Source of the DNA: JANNMJ01 sp031397815
GTDB lineage: Bacteria > Bacteroidota > Bacteroidia > Cytophagales > Hymenobacteraceae
NCBI GenBank assembly: GCA_031397815.1
Contig: JANNMJ010000128.1
Coordinates: 1-18,032 of the forward strand
Direction of reading: 5' to 3'
Length of the DNA: 18,032 bases
Shown here one piece after another: positions 1 to 8,266 of this stretch. The position numbers and the translations under genes were made by a program. The notes below the pieces were generated by a model that was given only the letters and a program-made list of their open reading frames with translations, made no database searches and was not told the DNA's origin. How positions within the stretch are numbered: position 1 is the stretch's first letter; the number at the start of each line of letters is the position of its first letter.

Positions 1-14
1 GGCAGTTAAGGCGC

Positions 15-404
15 TTATTCAGTGGGTTTTACGGTGAACAGCAACGTGGGACAAGCGGCGCCCCGCAACACAGATTCGGCGGTACTCCCGACCAGAAAGC
101 GCGTCAGACCAGTCGCGCCGTGCGCGCCGAGCACAATCAGTCCGGCTGCTTGCGCGGCGGCGAAGTGCAGAATCTGCCGGGCCGCGCAACCGGTTTGCAC
201 CACCGTCCGGACGGCCAATCCGGCCAGCGCCGGCTCGGTCAGCAGAGCCGCCATAGCCGCTGCGCTAGATGTCGGATTCTCAGAAGGTTCCACGTGAAGC
301 AATACGAGGTCGGTGCTTTCGGCCCGCGCCAAGCCCGCCGCCAGACGAATCAGCGCGGTCGTGACGGGTGAAAAATCGATAGGGCAGAGAATCATTCGGA
401 ACAA
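15..404 (-). CDS. Universal stress protein, UspA family (short, ATP-binding type)
   Basis: A 129-residue single-domain Usp-type protein, expected in the cytoplasm as a dimer that binds ATP and helps in stress tolerance. The N-terminus has the usual first strand (ILCPIDFS, residues 5-12) with the conserved Asp10. The C-terminus shows the nucleotide-binding pattern G-2x-G-9x-G-S/T at Gly93, Gly96 and Gly106, followed by the closing strand near residues 119-124. It is somewhat shorter than the usual 140-150 residues; the region after the third strand appears compressed, but nothing looks broken. Either Met1 or Met4 could be the start. It lies 44 bp downstream of the TolC-type gene on the same strand, which suggests co-transcription. 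The family is clear; the specific physiological role is unknown. Confidence 0.9.
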   Translation of the reverse strand: MFRMILCPIDFSPVTTALIRLAAGLARAESTDLVLLHVEPSENPTSSAAAMAALLTEPALAGLAVRTVVQTGCAARQILHFAAAQAAGLIVLGAHGATGLTRFLVGSTAESVLRGAACPTLLFTVKPTE

Positions 405-448
405 GGAACAGGTGGTAAATGGAGGGCGAGGCAGTCGGGGGCAGAGTC

Positions 449-1783
449 TTACTGAATCTCGTCGCCAACGGCGCGCTTGAGCTTGTATTGGCCCAGCAGA
501 TAGCCGTAAGTGGCTTGCAGCTGACTCAGCCGCGCTTGCGCAAGGGCGGTTTCAGCGTCGAGCACATCGAGGTTTGAGCCGACTTCAGCGCGCTGCCGGG
601 CGCGGGCGCGAGTGAGGGCGTCGGTAGCTTCGGTGATTTGGATGATGGCGTTATCGTACCGCGCCGACTGGCTCTGAATCTCGCTGATGGCGCTGCGCAC
701 ATCAGCGCGCACCTGCTCCTGCACATCCAGAATCCGCGCATCGGCGGCGCGCACACCCGCTTGCGCTTCCACGCGCTGGTTGCGGGTCTTGTTACCGTCG
801 TAAATCGGCACCGAAAGCTGCACGACACCCGCGAAATTGGGTCGTATCTGCTGAATATCAGGCTGATACCCGTTTTTGGCGCCCACTTGCGCTCCAATCC
901 CGAGGGTCGGCTTGCCGATACGGTCTTGGAGCTGCCGGCTGAGGTCGGCGGTTTGGCGGGCGTCGCGGGCCTGCTTCATCTCGATGCGCTGGTCCATCGC
1001 ACGCTGCACGAGGGTCGGCTCGTTCGGCTGGAGCGGCGCGTACGTCAGGCGCCCGCGCACCGGCACCGTAGCGCCGTCCGGACGGTGCAGCAGCCGGGCG
1101 AGCTGGATTTCCTGCTGCCGAAGCTGGTTCGCCAAATCGAGCCGCAGATTCTCGGCTTGGGCAATCCGCACCTTCGTCTGGCTCACATCGAATTTGGTGG
1201 CAATCCCGCCGACCACGCGTTTCTCAACTTCCCGCTGGTGCGCCTGCAACGATTTCACCTGCTCGCCCGCCACCGCCACGCTCTGGCGCATCAGCAGAAT
1301 GGCGTAATAGCTCTGGATGGCGGCGTAGGCCAAATCGCGACGGGCGGCGGCCACGTTGTTCTGCGCCCCCACGCGCTGGCTTTCAGTAACGGCAATCCGC
1401 GCGCGGTTCTGCCCGAAATCATACAACAGGTACTGCGCCGTGATGTGGGCGTCGTAGTTATTGTTCGGCACGAACGCGAGGGATTGCACCCGCCCATCAG
1501 CAGTCGGAAAATCGACTTTCGCCACCGGATCGAGGCGCGTGTACGTCGCCGTGCCGGTCACGAGCGGCAGCAGCCCGGTGCGGGTCTGCGCAATGCGCGA
1601 ATCCGCTTGCGCCACCAGCTCATCGAGCTGCGTAAGGCCCGGATTCGCTTCCAAAACTCCCCGCAAGGTGCCTTCCAAGGAGAGCGAATCGTTTATAATG
1701 GGTTCGGTTTGGGCTACGGCCGGCGCCGCCCCCAACAAGAGGGTAGCAGCAAGCGGCAGGTAGCGGAAGCAGTTTCGCATCAT
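449..1783 (-). CDS. TolC family outer-membrane efflux protein
   Basis: A 444-residue protein with a signal peptide (residues 1-25, hydrophobic core LPLAATLLLGAAPAVA, predicted cleavage after AQ). It continues with long, Gln/Ala/Arg-rich helical stretches typical of the two OEP repeats of TolC-type channels, which trimerise into an outer-membrane beta barrel with a periplasmic alpha-helical tunnel. The length matches the family. The two repeats can be recognised by parallel segments: a helical run with LDEL/QADSRIAQTRTGLLPLV early in the first half, and a second run beginning near IEMKQARDARQTADL in the second half. No membrane-fusion protein or inner-membrane pump is next to it; the only partner in view is the small Usp downstream. 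It starts at one of two adjacent ATG codons. The substrate cannot be told from sequence. Confidence 0.9.
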   Translation of the reverse strand: MMRNCFRYLPLAATLLLGAAPAVAQTEPIINDSLSLEGTLRGVLEANPGLTQLDELVAQADSRIAQTRTGLLPLVTGTATYTRLDPVAKVDFPTADGRVQSLAFVPNNNYDAHITAQYLLYDFGQNRARIAVTESQRVGAQNNVAAARRDLAYAAIQSYYAILLMRQSVAVAGEQVKSLQAHQREVEKRVVGGIATKFDVSQTKVRIAQAENLRLDLANQLRQQEIQLARLLHRPDGATVPVRGRLTYAPLQPNEPTLVQRAMDQRIEMKQARDARQTADLSRQLQDRIGKPTLGIGAQVGAKNGYQPDIQQIRPNFAGVVQLSVPIYDGNKTRNQRVEAQAGVRAADARILDVQEQVRADVRSAISEIQSQSARYDNAIIQITEATDALTRARARQRAEVGSNLDVLDAETALAQARLSQLQATYGYLLGQYKLKRAVGDEIQ

Positions 1784-1796
1784 CAGGTATCAAAGG

Positions 1797-1826
1797 CCCG
1801 ACGGTTTCAGGTAGCCGACCGTCGGG
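1797..1826 (-). promoter_or_regulatory. Perfect 9-bp inverted repeat in the TolC gene leader
   Basis: CCCGACGGT at 1797-1805 pairs with ACCGTCGGG at 1818-1826 around a 12-nt loop, and ends 13 bp before the TolC start codon at 1783. It could be an mRNA hairpin in the 5' leader or a repressor operator. Its role is inferred only from position and symmetry. Confidence 0.4.
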
Positions 1827-1902
1827 GATGCGTCCCGCTTTCCAATCGGAGTGCCAGTGGGGGCGAGGCGGCTGAAAAACGGCCTCTGCTGACTAAATGA
1901 GT

Positions 1903-1950
1903 GGTTTTTTGTCGAAGAAAAAACCTTTTGGGCGAAAAAAGTCTTTTGAT
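1903..1950. repeat. AT-rich hairpin overlapping a 17-nt direct repeat
   Basis: GGTTTTTT (1903-1910) and AAAAAACC (1918-1925) form an 8-bp stem with a 7-nt loop. Overlapping it, a 17-nt unit starting GAAAAAACCTTTTG at 1917 is repeated imperfectly at 1934. The stretch is strikingly AT-rich against a GC-rich background and lies between divergent genes, so it probably contains control sequences for the TolC gene. No clear -33/-7 pair could be fixed. Confidence 0.4.
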
Positions 1951-2028
1951 TTTCTCTGACATTTGAGGAATTGCTGCGGAGATTTGCTGCTATTGCAGGA
2001 GTTTCCTTGTTGATTTCATCCAAGCCCA

Positions 2029-2209
2029 AACTCCCCGCCCCCTTGGGGGAGGGGTGCCCCGAAGGGGCGGGGTGGGGAACGCGGTTGAGCGCGGCGGTTA
2101 CGGCAACGCGGCTGAGCAAACGCGGGGTTGGGTTCTCATGGCGGGCTGTATCTGGGTGTCCCCCCACCCCGGCCCTGCGGGCCACCCCTCCCCTCCGGGG
2201 CGGGGAGTT
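2029..2209. repeat. MITE-like element with perfect 13-bp terminal inverted repeats
   Basis: AACTCCCCGCCCC at 2029-2041 is the exact reverse complement of GGGGCGGGGAGTT at 2197-2209. The similarity of the two arms extends inward to roughly 50 nt each, with internal GGGGTGCCCC/GGGGCGGGG palindromes. The 75-80 bp core is made of short GCGGTTACGG-like words. A 42-nt stretch (2045-2086) recurs identically at 14591-14632, and the right arm recurs inverted at 7573-7608. No open reading frame inside looks real. It resembles a non-autonomous mobile or dispersed intergenic repeat. Confidence 0.6.
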
Positions 2210-2240
2210 CTTACTTAACATCTTATCCTTTTACACCGAC

Positions 2241-2263
2241 TCACATCTCCCACATCTCCCCCC
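2241..2263 (+). repeat. CACATCTCC repeat directly before the activator start codon
   Basis: The words TCACATCTCC and CACATCTCCC lie back to back and end three bases before the ATG at 2267. The same words, in the sense orientation of the gene, make up the larger tandem repeat upstream of the FAD oxidoreductase (5794-5907). The function is unknown; the position suggests a 5'-untranslated element. Confidence 0.5.
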
Positions 2264-2266
2264 TAA

Positions 2267-4471
<2,205 letters not shown>

Positions 4472-4510
4472 GGGCGGGAATTTCGTTACCGAAACTGAGT
4501 CCGTGGACGT

Positions 4511-4570
4511 GCGTAGGGACGCCTATTGGCGTCCACCGTTTGTATAGGACGCCAATAGGCGTCCCTACGC
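4511..4570. repeat. Inverted pair of REP-like palindromes with GTAG foot
   Basis: Two 24-nt arms (4511-4534 and 4547-4570) are perfect reverse complements across a 12-nt spacer. Each arm is itself a hairpin: GTAG foot, stem GGACGCC/GGCGTCC and a 4-nt loop TATT. The first reads on the plus strand (GTAG at 4513-4516), the second on the minus strand (CTAC at 4565-4568). A third identical copy lies at 6160-6183. The pair sits between the convergent ends of the activator and the oxidoreductase genes and may also act as a transcript-end structure. A GTAG tetranucleotide at the foot of a short stem is the known hallmark of REP sequences mobilised by TnpA-REP (RAYT) proteins; that assignment is inferred. 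Confidence 0.65.
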
Positions 4571-4615
4571 AAGCGTATAGTGACTCCGAAACCGGTATGA
4601 ATGACCGAGAAGTGC

Positions 4616-4640
4616 GGGCGGGCACAAGGCCCGCCCCTAC
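4616..4640 (-). repeat. Second type of REP-like hairpin with GTAG foot
   Basis: Read on the minus strand there is a GTAG (4637-4640) followed at once by an 8-bp stem GGGCGGGC/GCCCGCCC around a 5-nt loop. This is the same architecture as the elements at 4511-4570, with a different stem sequence. It lies 34 bp downstream of the oxidoreductase stop codon, so it could also help end or stabilise that transcript. Confidence 0.55.
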
Positions 4641-4673
4641 GTGCCACCTTACTAGATGACTGGATGATGCGCC

Positions 4674-5792
4674 CTAAAACGGCGCCCCATGCGTCAGCCG
4701 CACGAGGGCGTCCGTCAGCCACGGCGTGAGGCGAAGGCCGCGCAGGACGGCCGTCGTGAGGCGCGGCCGACCGAATGTTTCTTGCAGCGTACGTCCCGCC
4801 AGAATCCGTAATCGGAAGCGGCTGTCCCACGCCTTCGTGTAGGCGGTTTCGAGGCCATCGCGGGTGAGGTTTTCGCTGAAAAACCCGTCCAGCAGGCCGT
4901 GGAGCACATATGCGGCGTGCATCCCCATACTCATCCCATTCCCCGCGAGCGGCGCGATAGTGCCCGCCGCATCGCCAAGGAGAAGGACGTGTTGCTCCAC
5001 GGGCGCCTTCCGCGCGAACGTCACCTGCGAGATCGTGAGCGGCTGCGGCCACAGGAATTCGGCCGTCGCGAGCCGCGCCGCGAGGGCCGGATTCGCCCGC
5101 AGCACCGTGGCTTCGAGCGCCCCGATAGACCCGGCGCGCTTGAGGTTGGCGGCCGTCGTGAGGTACGCCATACACGTCACTCCGTCCTCCACGCGCGACA
5201 TTCCGGCGTAGCCATCGGCGAAATTGTGCAGCTCGATGAGGTCCGGCGGAAAGTTGGGAATCCGCAGATGATGCTTCACCCCGACGTAATTGGCGCCGCC
5301 CGCTTGCAGATACGGCCGTTGCAGCTTGACATCGAGGTTGGCGCGGCGCCCCCACGCTCCCGCCACCACCTGCGCCCGCAGCGGGCCGCCGGAAGTTTCC
5401 AGCACGAAAGAGCCGTCAGCGGAGCGCGTCAGGCCAGTCACGCGGGTCGCTTCCCGGACTTCGCCGCCGTGCTGCCGCACCAGCTTCGCCAGCAAATCAT
5501 CCAGCAGATACCGGCTCACGCCGATGCCACCCAGCCCCAGCGGCCGGTGCAGCGCCGTGCCGTCGGGCGCCGTGAGCGTCAGGCGGCGGATATCGGGCAA
5601 TTGCAGCGCGGCGAGCGGCACGCCCACGCGGGTCAGAAAATCGGCGCTTTCGCGGGAGATGTATTCGCCGCAAACCTTGTGAAACGGGTACGTTTCCTTC
5701 TCCAGCACCACCACCGAGCGGCCCGCCTTTGCCTCCTGCACCGCAAGGCAAAGCCCCGCTAGCCCGCCGCCGATAATGGCTGTTTGAATCAA
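4674..5792 (-). CDS. FAD-dependent oxidoreductase, geranylgeranyl-reductase-like
   Basis: A flavoprotein of about 372 residues in the PHBH/geranylgeranyl reductase group. The N-terminus carries the Rossmann motif GGGLAG with the ribose-binding Glu at the end of the second strand (VVVLEKE). A KVCGEYIS segment occupies the place of the family's conserved Cys-Gly motif. The C-terminal FAD motif is HVLLLGDAAGTIAPLAGNGMSMG. The open frame extends upstream to 6029, but that part is tandem-repeat DNA giving an implausible Ser/His/Pro tail. I therefore place the start at the TTG at 5792, which directly precedes the Rossmann strand. Family members reduce double bonds in isoprenoid chains or act in pigment and polyketide tailoring; the substrate here is unknown and no biosynthetic partner is adjacent. 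An ATG-initiated longer form cannot be excluded. Confidence 0.82.
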   Translation of the reverse strand: MIQTAIIGGGLAGLCLAVQEAKAGRSVVVLEKETYPFHKVCGEYISRESADFLTRVGVPLAALQLPDIRRLTLTAPDGTALHRPLGLGGIGVSRYLLDDLLAKLVRQHGGEVREATRVTGLTRSADGSFVLETSGGPLRAQVVAGAWGRRANLDVKLQRPYLQAGGANYVGVKHHLRIPNFPPDLIELHNFADGYAGMSRVEDGVTCMAYLTTAANLKRAGSIGALEATVLRANPALAARLATAEFLWPQPLTISQVTFARKAPVEQHVLLLGDAAGTIAPLAGNGMSMGMHAAYVLHGLLDGFFSENLTRDGLETAYTKAWDSRFRLRILAGRTLQETFGRPRLTTAVLRGLRLTPWLTDALVRLTHGAPF

Positions 5793-5793
5793 G

Positions 5794-5907
5794 ATGGGGG
5801 AGATGTGGGGATGTGAAAGATGTGGGGATGTGAACGGACGTGGAGATGTGAGGGAGATGTGGAGATGTGAACAGATGTGGGGATGTGAGGGAGATGTGGG
5901 GATGTGA
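5794..5907 (-). repeat. Six-copy tandem repeat abutting the oxidoreductase start
   Basis: Read on the plus strand, six units of 17-19 nt with the core AGATGTGGGGATGTGA follow each other, with variants such as GGAGATGTGA. On the gene's own strand the words are TCACATCCCCACATCTCCC. The repeat ends one base before the proposed TTG start. Unit length varies by one or two bases, so gain or loss of a unit would shift the upstream reading frame. Confidence 0.75.
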
Positions 5908-6159
5908 GACGCTGAACGGGGTTTTGACGCGGCTCTGGCCCCGTGTCGGCTATTCGCAGGTCTCTTGACCTGCCACAGGATTTGCGTGGCCAGCTCTGTC
6001 TCAGAGATGGTGTTGATTCGGCGTCTCAAGCTTCACGTACAAGATACTGCGCACTGCGCTTAACAGTTACTGCCTAAAAATGGCTGCCGTCCGCTGTCCT
6101 TACCGCGACAGCCCGCTTGAAACGGCGGCGCTACTTTCGTTCTTATTGCAGTTTGGATA
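5908..6159. other. Spacer between divergent genes, one hairpin
   Basis: No credible gene. GCAGGTC (5956-5962) and GACCTGC (5967-5973) form a perfect 7-bp stem around TCTT, in size and layout like the REP-type elements but without a GTAG foot. The rest shows no clear promoter pair; control regions for the two divergent genes should lie here. Confidence 0.4.
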
Positions 6160-6183
6160 GGACGCCAATAGGCGTCCCTACGC
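6160..6183 (-). repeat. Third copy of the GTAG-foot REP-like palindrome
   Basis: This copy is identical to the right arm at 4547-4570: on the minus strand GTAG (6178-6181) and the stem GGACGCC/GGCGTCC with loop TATT. It lies 28 bp upstream of the McrB-like start, so it would be in that gene's leader. Confidence 0.65.
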
Positions 6184-6211
6184 ACTTCCCGTCATCACGT
6201 TCGCCTTCCCC

Positions 6212-7549
6212 TTGAACCTCACCCGCGACCACATCCTCGCCGCTTTAACCGAAATCGACCGCGAGCGGCCGGTGCTGCCGCGCTCGTTGGGGTACGATAT
6301 CGTGTATCGCGGGCGGCTGTATCCGCCGGTTCAGGTGATGCGGATTGCCCACCGCTTGGCCACCGGCGTGGACGAATGGCCGATTCCCGGCGGCGCCCAG
6401 ACCAACAAGCTCCTCGAAGACGCCGGGTTTACGGTGGTCAGCAAGAAGAAGCTGGCGCTGATGAAGAATCAGCCGCTCGATGCCCTCGAAAGTCCGCCGC
6501 CGCGGGATGCCGCCGATGCCCTGTCCGCGCCCCTCGGCGTGGCGCCGCCCACGGTGCCGTCGGCGCGACTGATGCGCGAGGTGCCGCCCGTAGTGCTGGA
6601 GCCGAAGCGGCCGTTCGTGCCCCCGGCGCCGAGCGGGCCGTCGCTCGTGACCGAGCCGGACGTGGTGAAACCGTCGCCGCCGCTGCTCACGCTCCCCGAA
6701 GCCACCGCCGATTTATTCCTCGACCCGGCGCGCGTGGCGGGGCTGTTGGCGCTGCTGCGCGGCCGGAAAACGCTGGTGCTGCAAGGCCCGTCGGGGACGG
6801 GAAAATCGCTGCTCGCGCGGCGGCTCGCGGGGCTGCTCACCGATGCCACGCGCCTCGAAACCATTCAATTCCACGCCGCTACCTCTTACGACGACCTCCT
6901 CCTCGGCTACCGTCCGGCGCCCGGCGGCGGGTTCGCCCCGCACGAAGGCGTGCTGCTGCGCCTCGCCCAGCGCGCCCACGCCGACCCCGCGCACGCCTAC
7001 GCGCTGGTCATCGATGAGCTGAACCGCGCGCCCGTCGCCGCCGCGCTCGGCGAGGCGCTCACGCTGCTACCCGCCGAAGCCCGCAATCAAGGGTATGCGC
7101 TGCGCCTACCCACCGCCGCCCCGAACGCGCCGCCGTTTTGGCTGCCGATGAATCTCTACGTCATCGCCACGCTCAACCCCGCCGACCGCACCCTGTCGCC
7201 GCTCGATTACGCGCTGCGCCGTCGGTTCGCCTTCGCCACGCTGGAGCCGACATTCGGCGGGCGCTTCACGACATGGCTCACGCGGCACGGCGTCTCTGCC
7301 GACCTCACGGCGAAGCTCGTCGCCACCCTCGCCGACCTCAACACCGCCCTCGCTGCCGACCCCGCGCTCGGCGCGGGCTTCCGCATCGGGCATTCCTACT
7401 TCACGGCGCCCCCGCCGAGCGGCCACCTCGGCTGGCTCCGCAACCTCATCGAGTTCGACCTCGCCCCCCTCCTCCACGACCTTTTCGCCGACGACCCCGC
7501 CACCGCCGAGCGCCACATCCGCCGATTAAAAGAGGGGATTGGGGCGTAG
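6212..7549 (+). CDS. McrB-like AAA+ ATPase with N-terminal DNA-binding-type domain
   Basis: A 445-residue protein, close to the length of E. coli McrB and with the same two-part plan. Residues 1-80 (motifs SLGYDIVYRGRLYPP and GGAQTNKLLEDAGF) resemble the small N-terminal domain found on McrA/McrB-type modified-DNA restriction proteins. Residues about 95-165 form a Pro-rich linker. The AAA+ domain has Walker A GPSGTGKS at 192-199, Walker B LVIDELNRAP at 265-274, and the McrB-type signature LNPADRTLSPLDYALRRR at 321-338 (MNTADRS in McrB). McrB normally drives the McrC nuclease, but no McrC follows; the next gene is about 700 bp away and unrelated. The start is a TTG, chosen because the domain begins there. 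The role (restriction remnant, orphan motor or MoxR-like remodeller) is open. Confidence 0.85.
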   Translation: MNLTRDHILAALTEIDRERPVLPRSLGYDIVYRGRLYPPVQVMRIAHRLATGVDEWPIPGGAQTNKLLEDAGFTVVSKKKLALMKNQPLDALESPPPRDAADALSAPLGVAPPTVPSARLMREVPPVVLEPKRPFVPPAPSGPSLVTEPDVVKPSPPLLTLPEATADLFLDPARVAGLLALLRGRKTLVLQGPSGTGKSLLARRLAGLLTDATRLETIQFHAATSYDDLLLGYRPAPGGGFAPHEGVLLRLAQRAHADPAHAYALVIDELNRAPVAAALGEALTLLPAEARNQGYALRLPTAAPNAPPFWLPMNLYVIATLNPADRTLSPLDYALRRRFAFATLEPTFGGRFTTWLTRHGVSADLTAKLVATLADLNTALAADPALGAGFRIGHSYFTAPPPSGHLGWLRNLIEFDLAPLLHDLFADDPATAERHIRRLKEGIGA

Positions 7550-7572
7550 TTGAGCAGAGAATACAGCCCCCA

Positions 7573-7608
7573 AACTCCCCGCCCCGGAGGGGCGGGTGGG
7601 GGACACCC
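7573..7608 (-). repeat. Partial copy of the 2029-2209 dispersed element
   Basis: The sequence starting AACTCCCCGCCCCGGAGGGG matches the reverse complement of the right arm of the element at 2029-2209, including the following GTGGGGGACACCC-like part. Only one arm is present. It lies just downstream of the McrB-like stop codon. Confidence 0.55.
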
Positions 7609-7660
7609 CAATCGGCCACGTAACGCCATGCGAACACAACCTACACGCGCTAAGCGGCGA

Positions 7661-7745
7661 AAATCGGGCAACCCCGTAGGGGTTATCTTCCGGTAGCATC
7701 TAATTGGAAACCAAATCCGGCAGTCCCGTAGGGACTACCCTGACG
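7661..7745. repeat. Two related CCC-GTA-GGG palindromes 52 bp apart
   Basis: AACCCC-GTA-GGGGTT (7670-7684) and AGTCCC-GTA-GGGACT (7722-7736) share a GGCA prefix and the central CCCGTAGGG. The second stem extends outward to 7719-7739 with one mismatch. The stems differ by compensating changes (AACCCC/GGGGTT versus AGTCCC/GGGACT), which suggests the structure matters more than the sequence. They are probably another family of dispersed intergenic repeats. Confidence 0.5.
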
Positions 7746-7845
7746 GTGCTTCAGAGGCATTTATAAGGCGTATGGCCCTCCATAGCGGCACTGTTGATTA
7801 GCGTGAGATTAGGGGATCCTACTGTTCGCAGAGACGCTGCTATTT

Positions 7846-8094
7846 CTAAACGCACCCGCCAAACACCTAAACCCCCTCGCCGAACGCTTAAACCCCCTCG
7901 CCGAAGACCGATAGTACCATGTCAAACGTATAAAGTACCATGTCGAACACCTAAACCCCCATGACCTAAGTTGAAGCCCGTGACCTAAACGTAAGGCCGT
8001 GACCTAAACTGAACCCCGTGACCTAAACGTGAGGCCGTGACCTAAACCAAACCCCGTGACCTAAACGCGAGGCCGTGACCTAACATCAGCCGAT
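7846..8094. repeat. Compound tandem array: 21-nt units x6 then 19-nt units x7
   Basis: Six 21-nt units begin at 7846, 7867, 7888, 7909, 7930 and 7951 (consensus near CTAAACCCCCTCGCCGAACAC; the fourth and fifth carry AGTACCATGTC instead). From 7962 the word TGACCTAA recurs at 7962, 7981, 8000, 8019, 8038, 8057 and 8076, an exact 19-nt period. From 7981 the 19-nt units alternate between an AGGCCG and an ACCCCG ending, giving a 38-nt higher-order repeat. The array has in-frame stops in the repeat words and does not code. It lies between the McrB-like gene and the BlaI operator. It is not CRISPR: there are no unique spacers of 25 nt or more. It looks like an iteron-style protein-binding array or a satellite-like repeat. 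Confidence 0.8.
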
Positions 8095-8195
8095 AAGCTG
8101 GCGAGGTCAAACGGGGTATGCTGACTGGTAACCGCCTGATTACCGGCGTTCCCAATCCTCCATTTCAAAAAAACTTCTCAAAATCAGGCAACCGA

Positions 8196-8252
8196 TTTGG
8201 AAACTACGAAATCGTTCGTACATCTTTGTGACATACTACGAAGCGATTCGTA
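8196..8252 (+). promoter_or_regulatory. Promoter with two BlaI-type operators
   Basis: Two dyads, TACGAAATCGTTCGTA (8205-8220) and TACGAAGCGATTCGTA (8237-8252), have identical TACGAA/TTCGTA arms and N4 centres. Their centres are 32 bp apart, about three helical turns, so two repressor dimers would sit on one face. A TTTG at 8196-8199, 19 bases and then TACATCTTTG at 8219-8228 approximates the Bacteroidota -33/-7 promoter, with the first operator inside the spacer and the second just after the -7 region. This is the expected layout for autorepression by the BlaI-like product. Confidence 0.8.
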
Positions 8253-8266
8253 CTTAACTCTTCCGA

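Noticed and set aside
638..1900. A 420-codon open frame on the plus strand opposite the TolC gene
   Set aside because: It mirrors the codon bias of a GC-rich gene. The translation is rich in His/Arg/Leu with no domain, and the minus-strand TolC frame has a signal peptide and family repeats.
4899..5762. A 287-codon plus-strand frame opposite the FAD enzyme
   Set aside because: It is His/Arg/Gln-rich antisense of a clear Rossmann flavoprotein, with no start context or domain.
5793..6029. N-terminal extension of the FAD enzyme to an ATG at 6029
   Set aside because: The extra 79 residues are encoded largely by tandem-repeat DNA and precede a Rossmann strand that normally lies at the extreme N-terminus. 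It is kept only as an alternative in the findings.
7846..8094. CRISPR array
   Set aside because: Units are 19-21 nt with no unique spacers, and no cas gene is present in the window.
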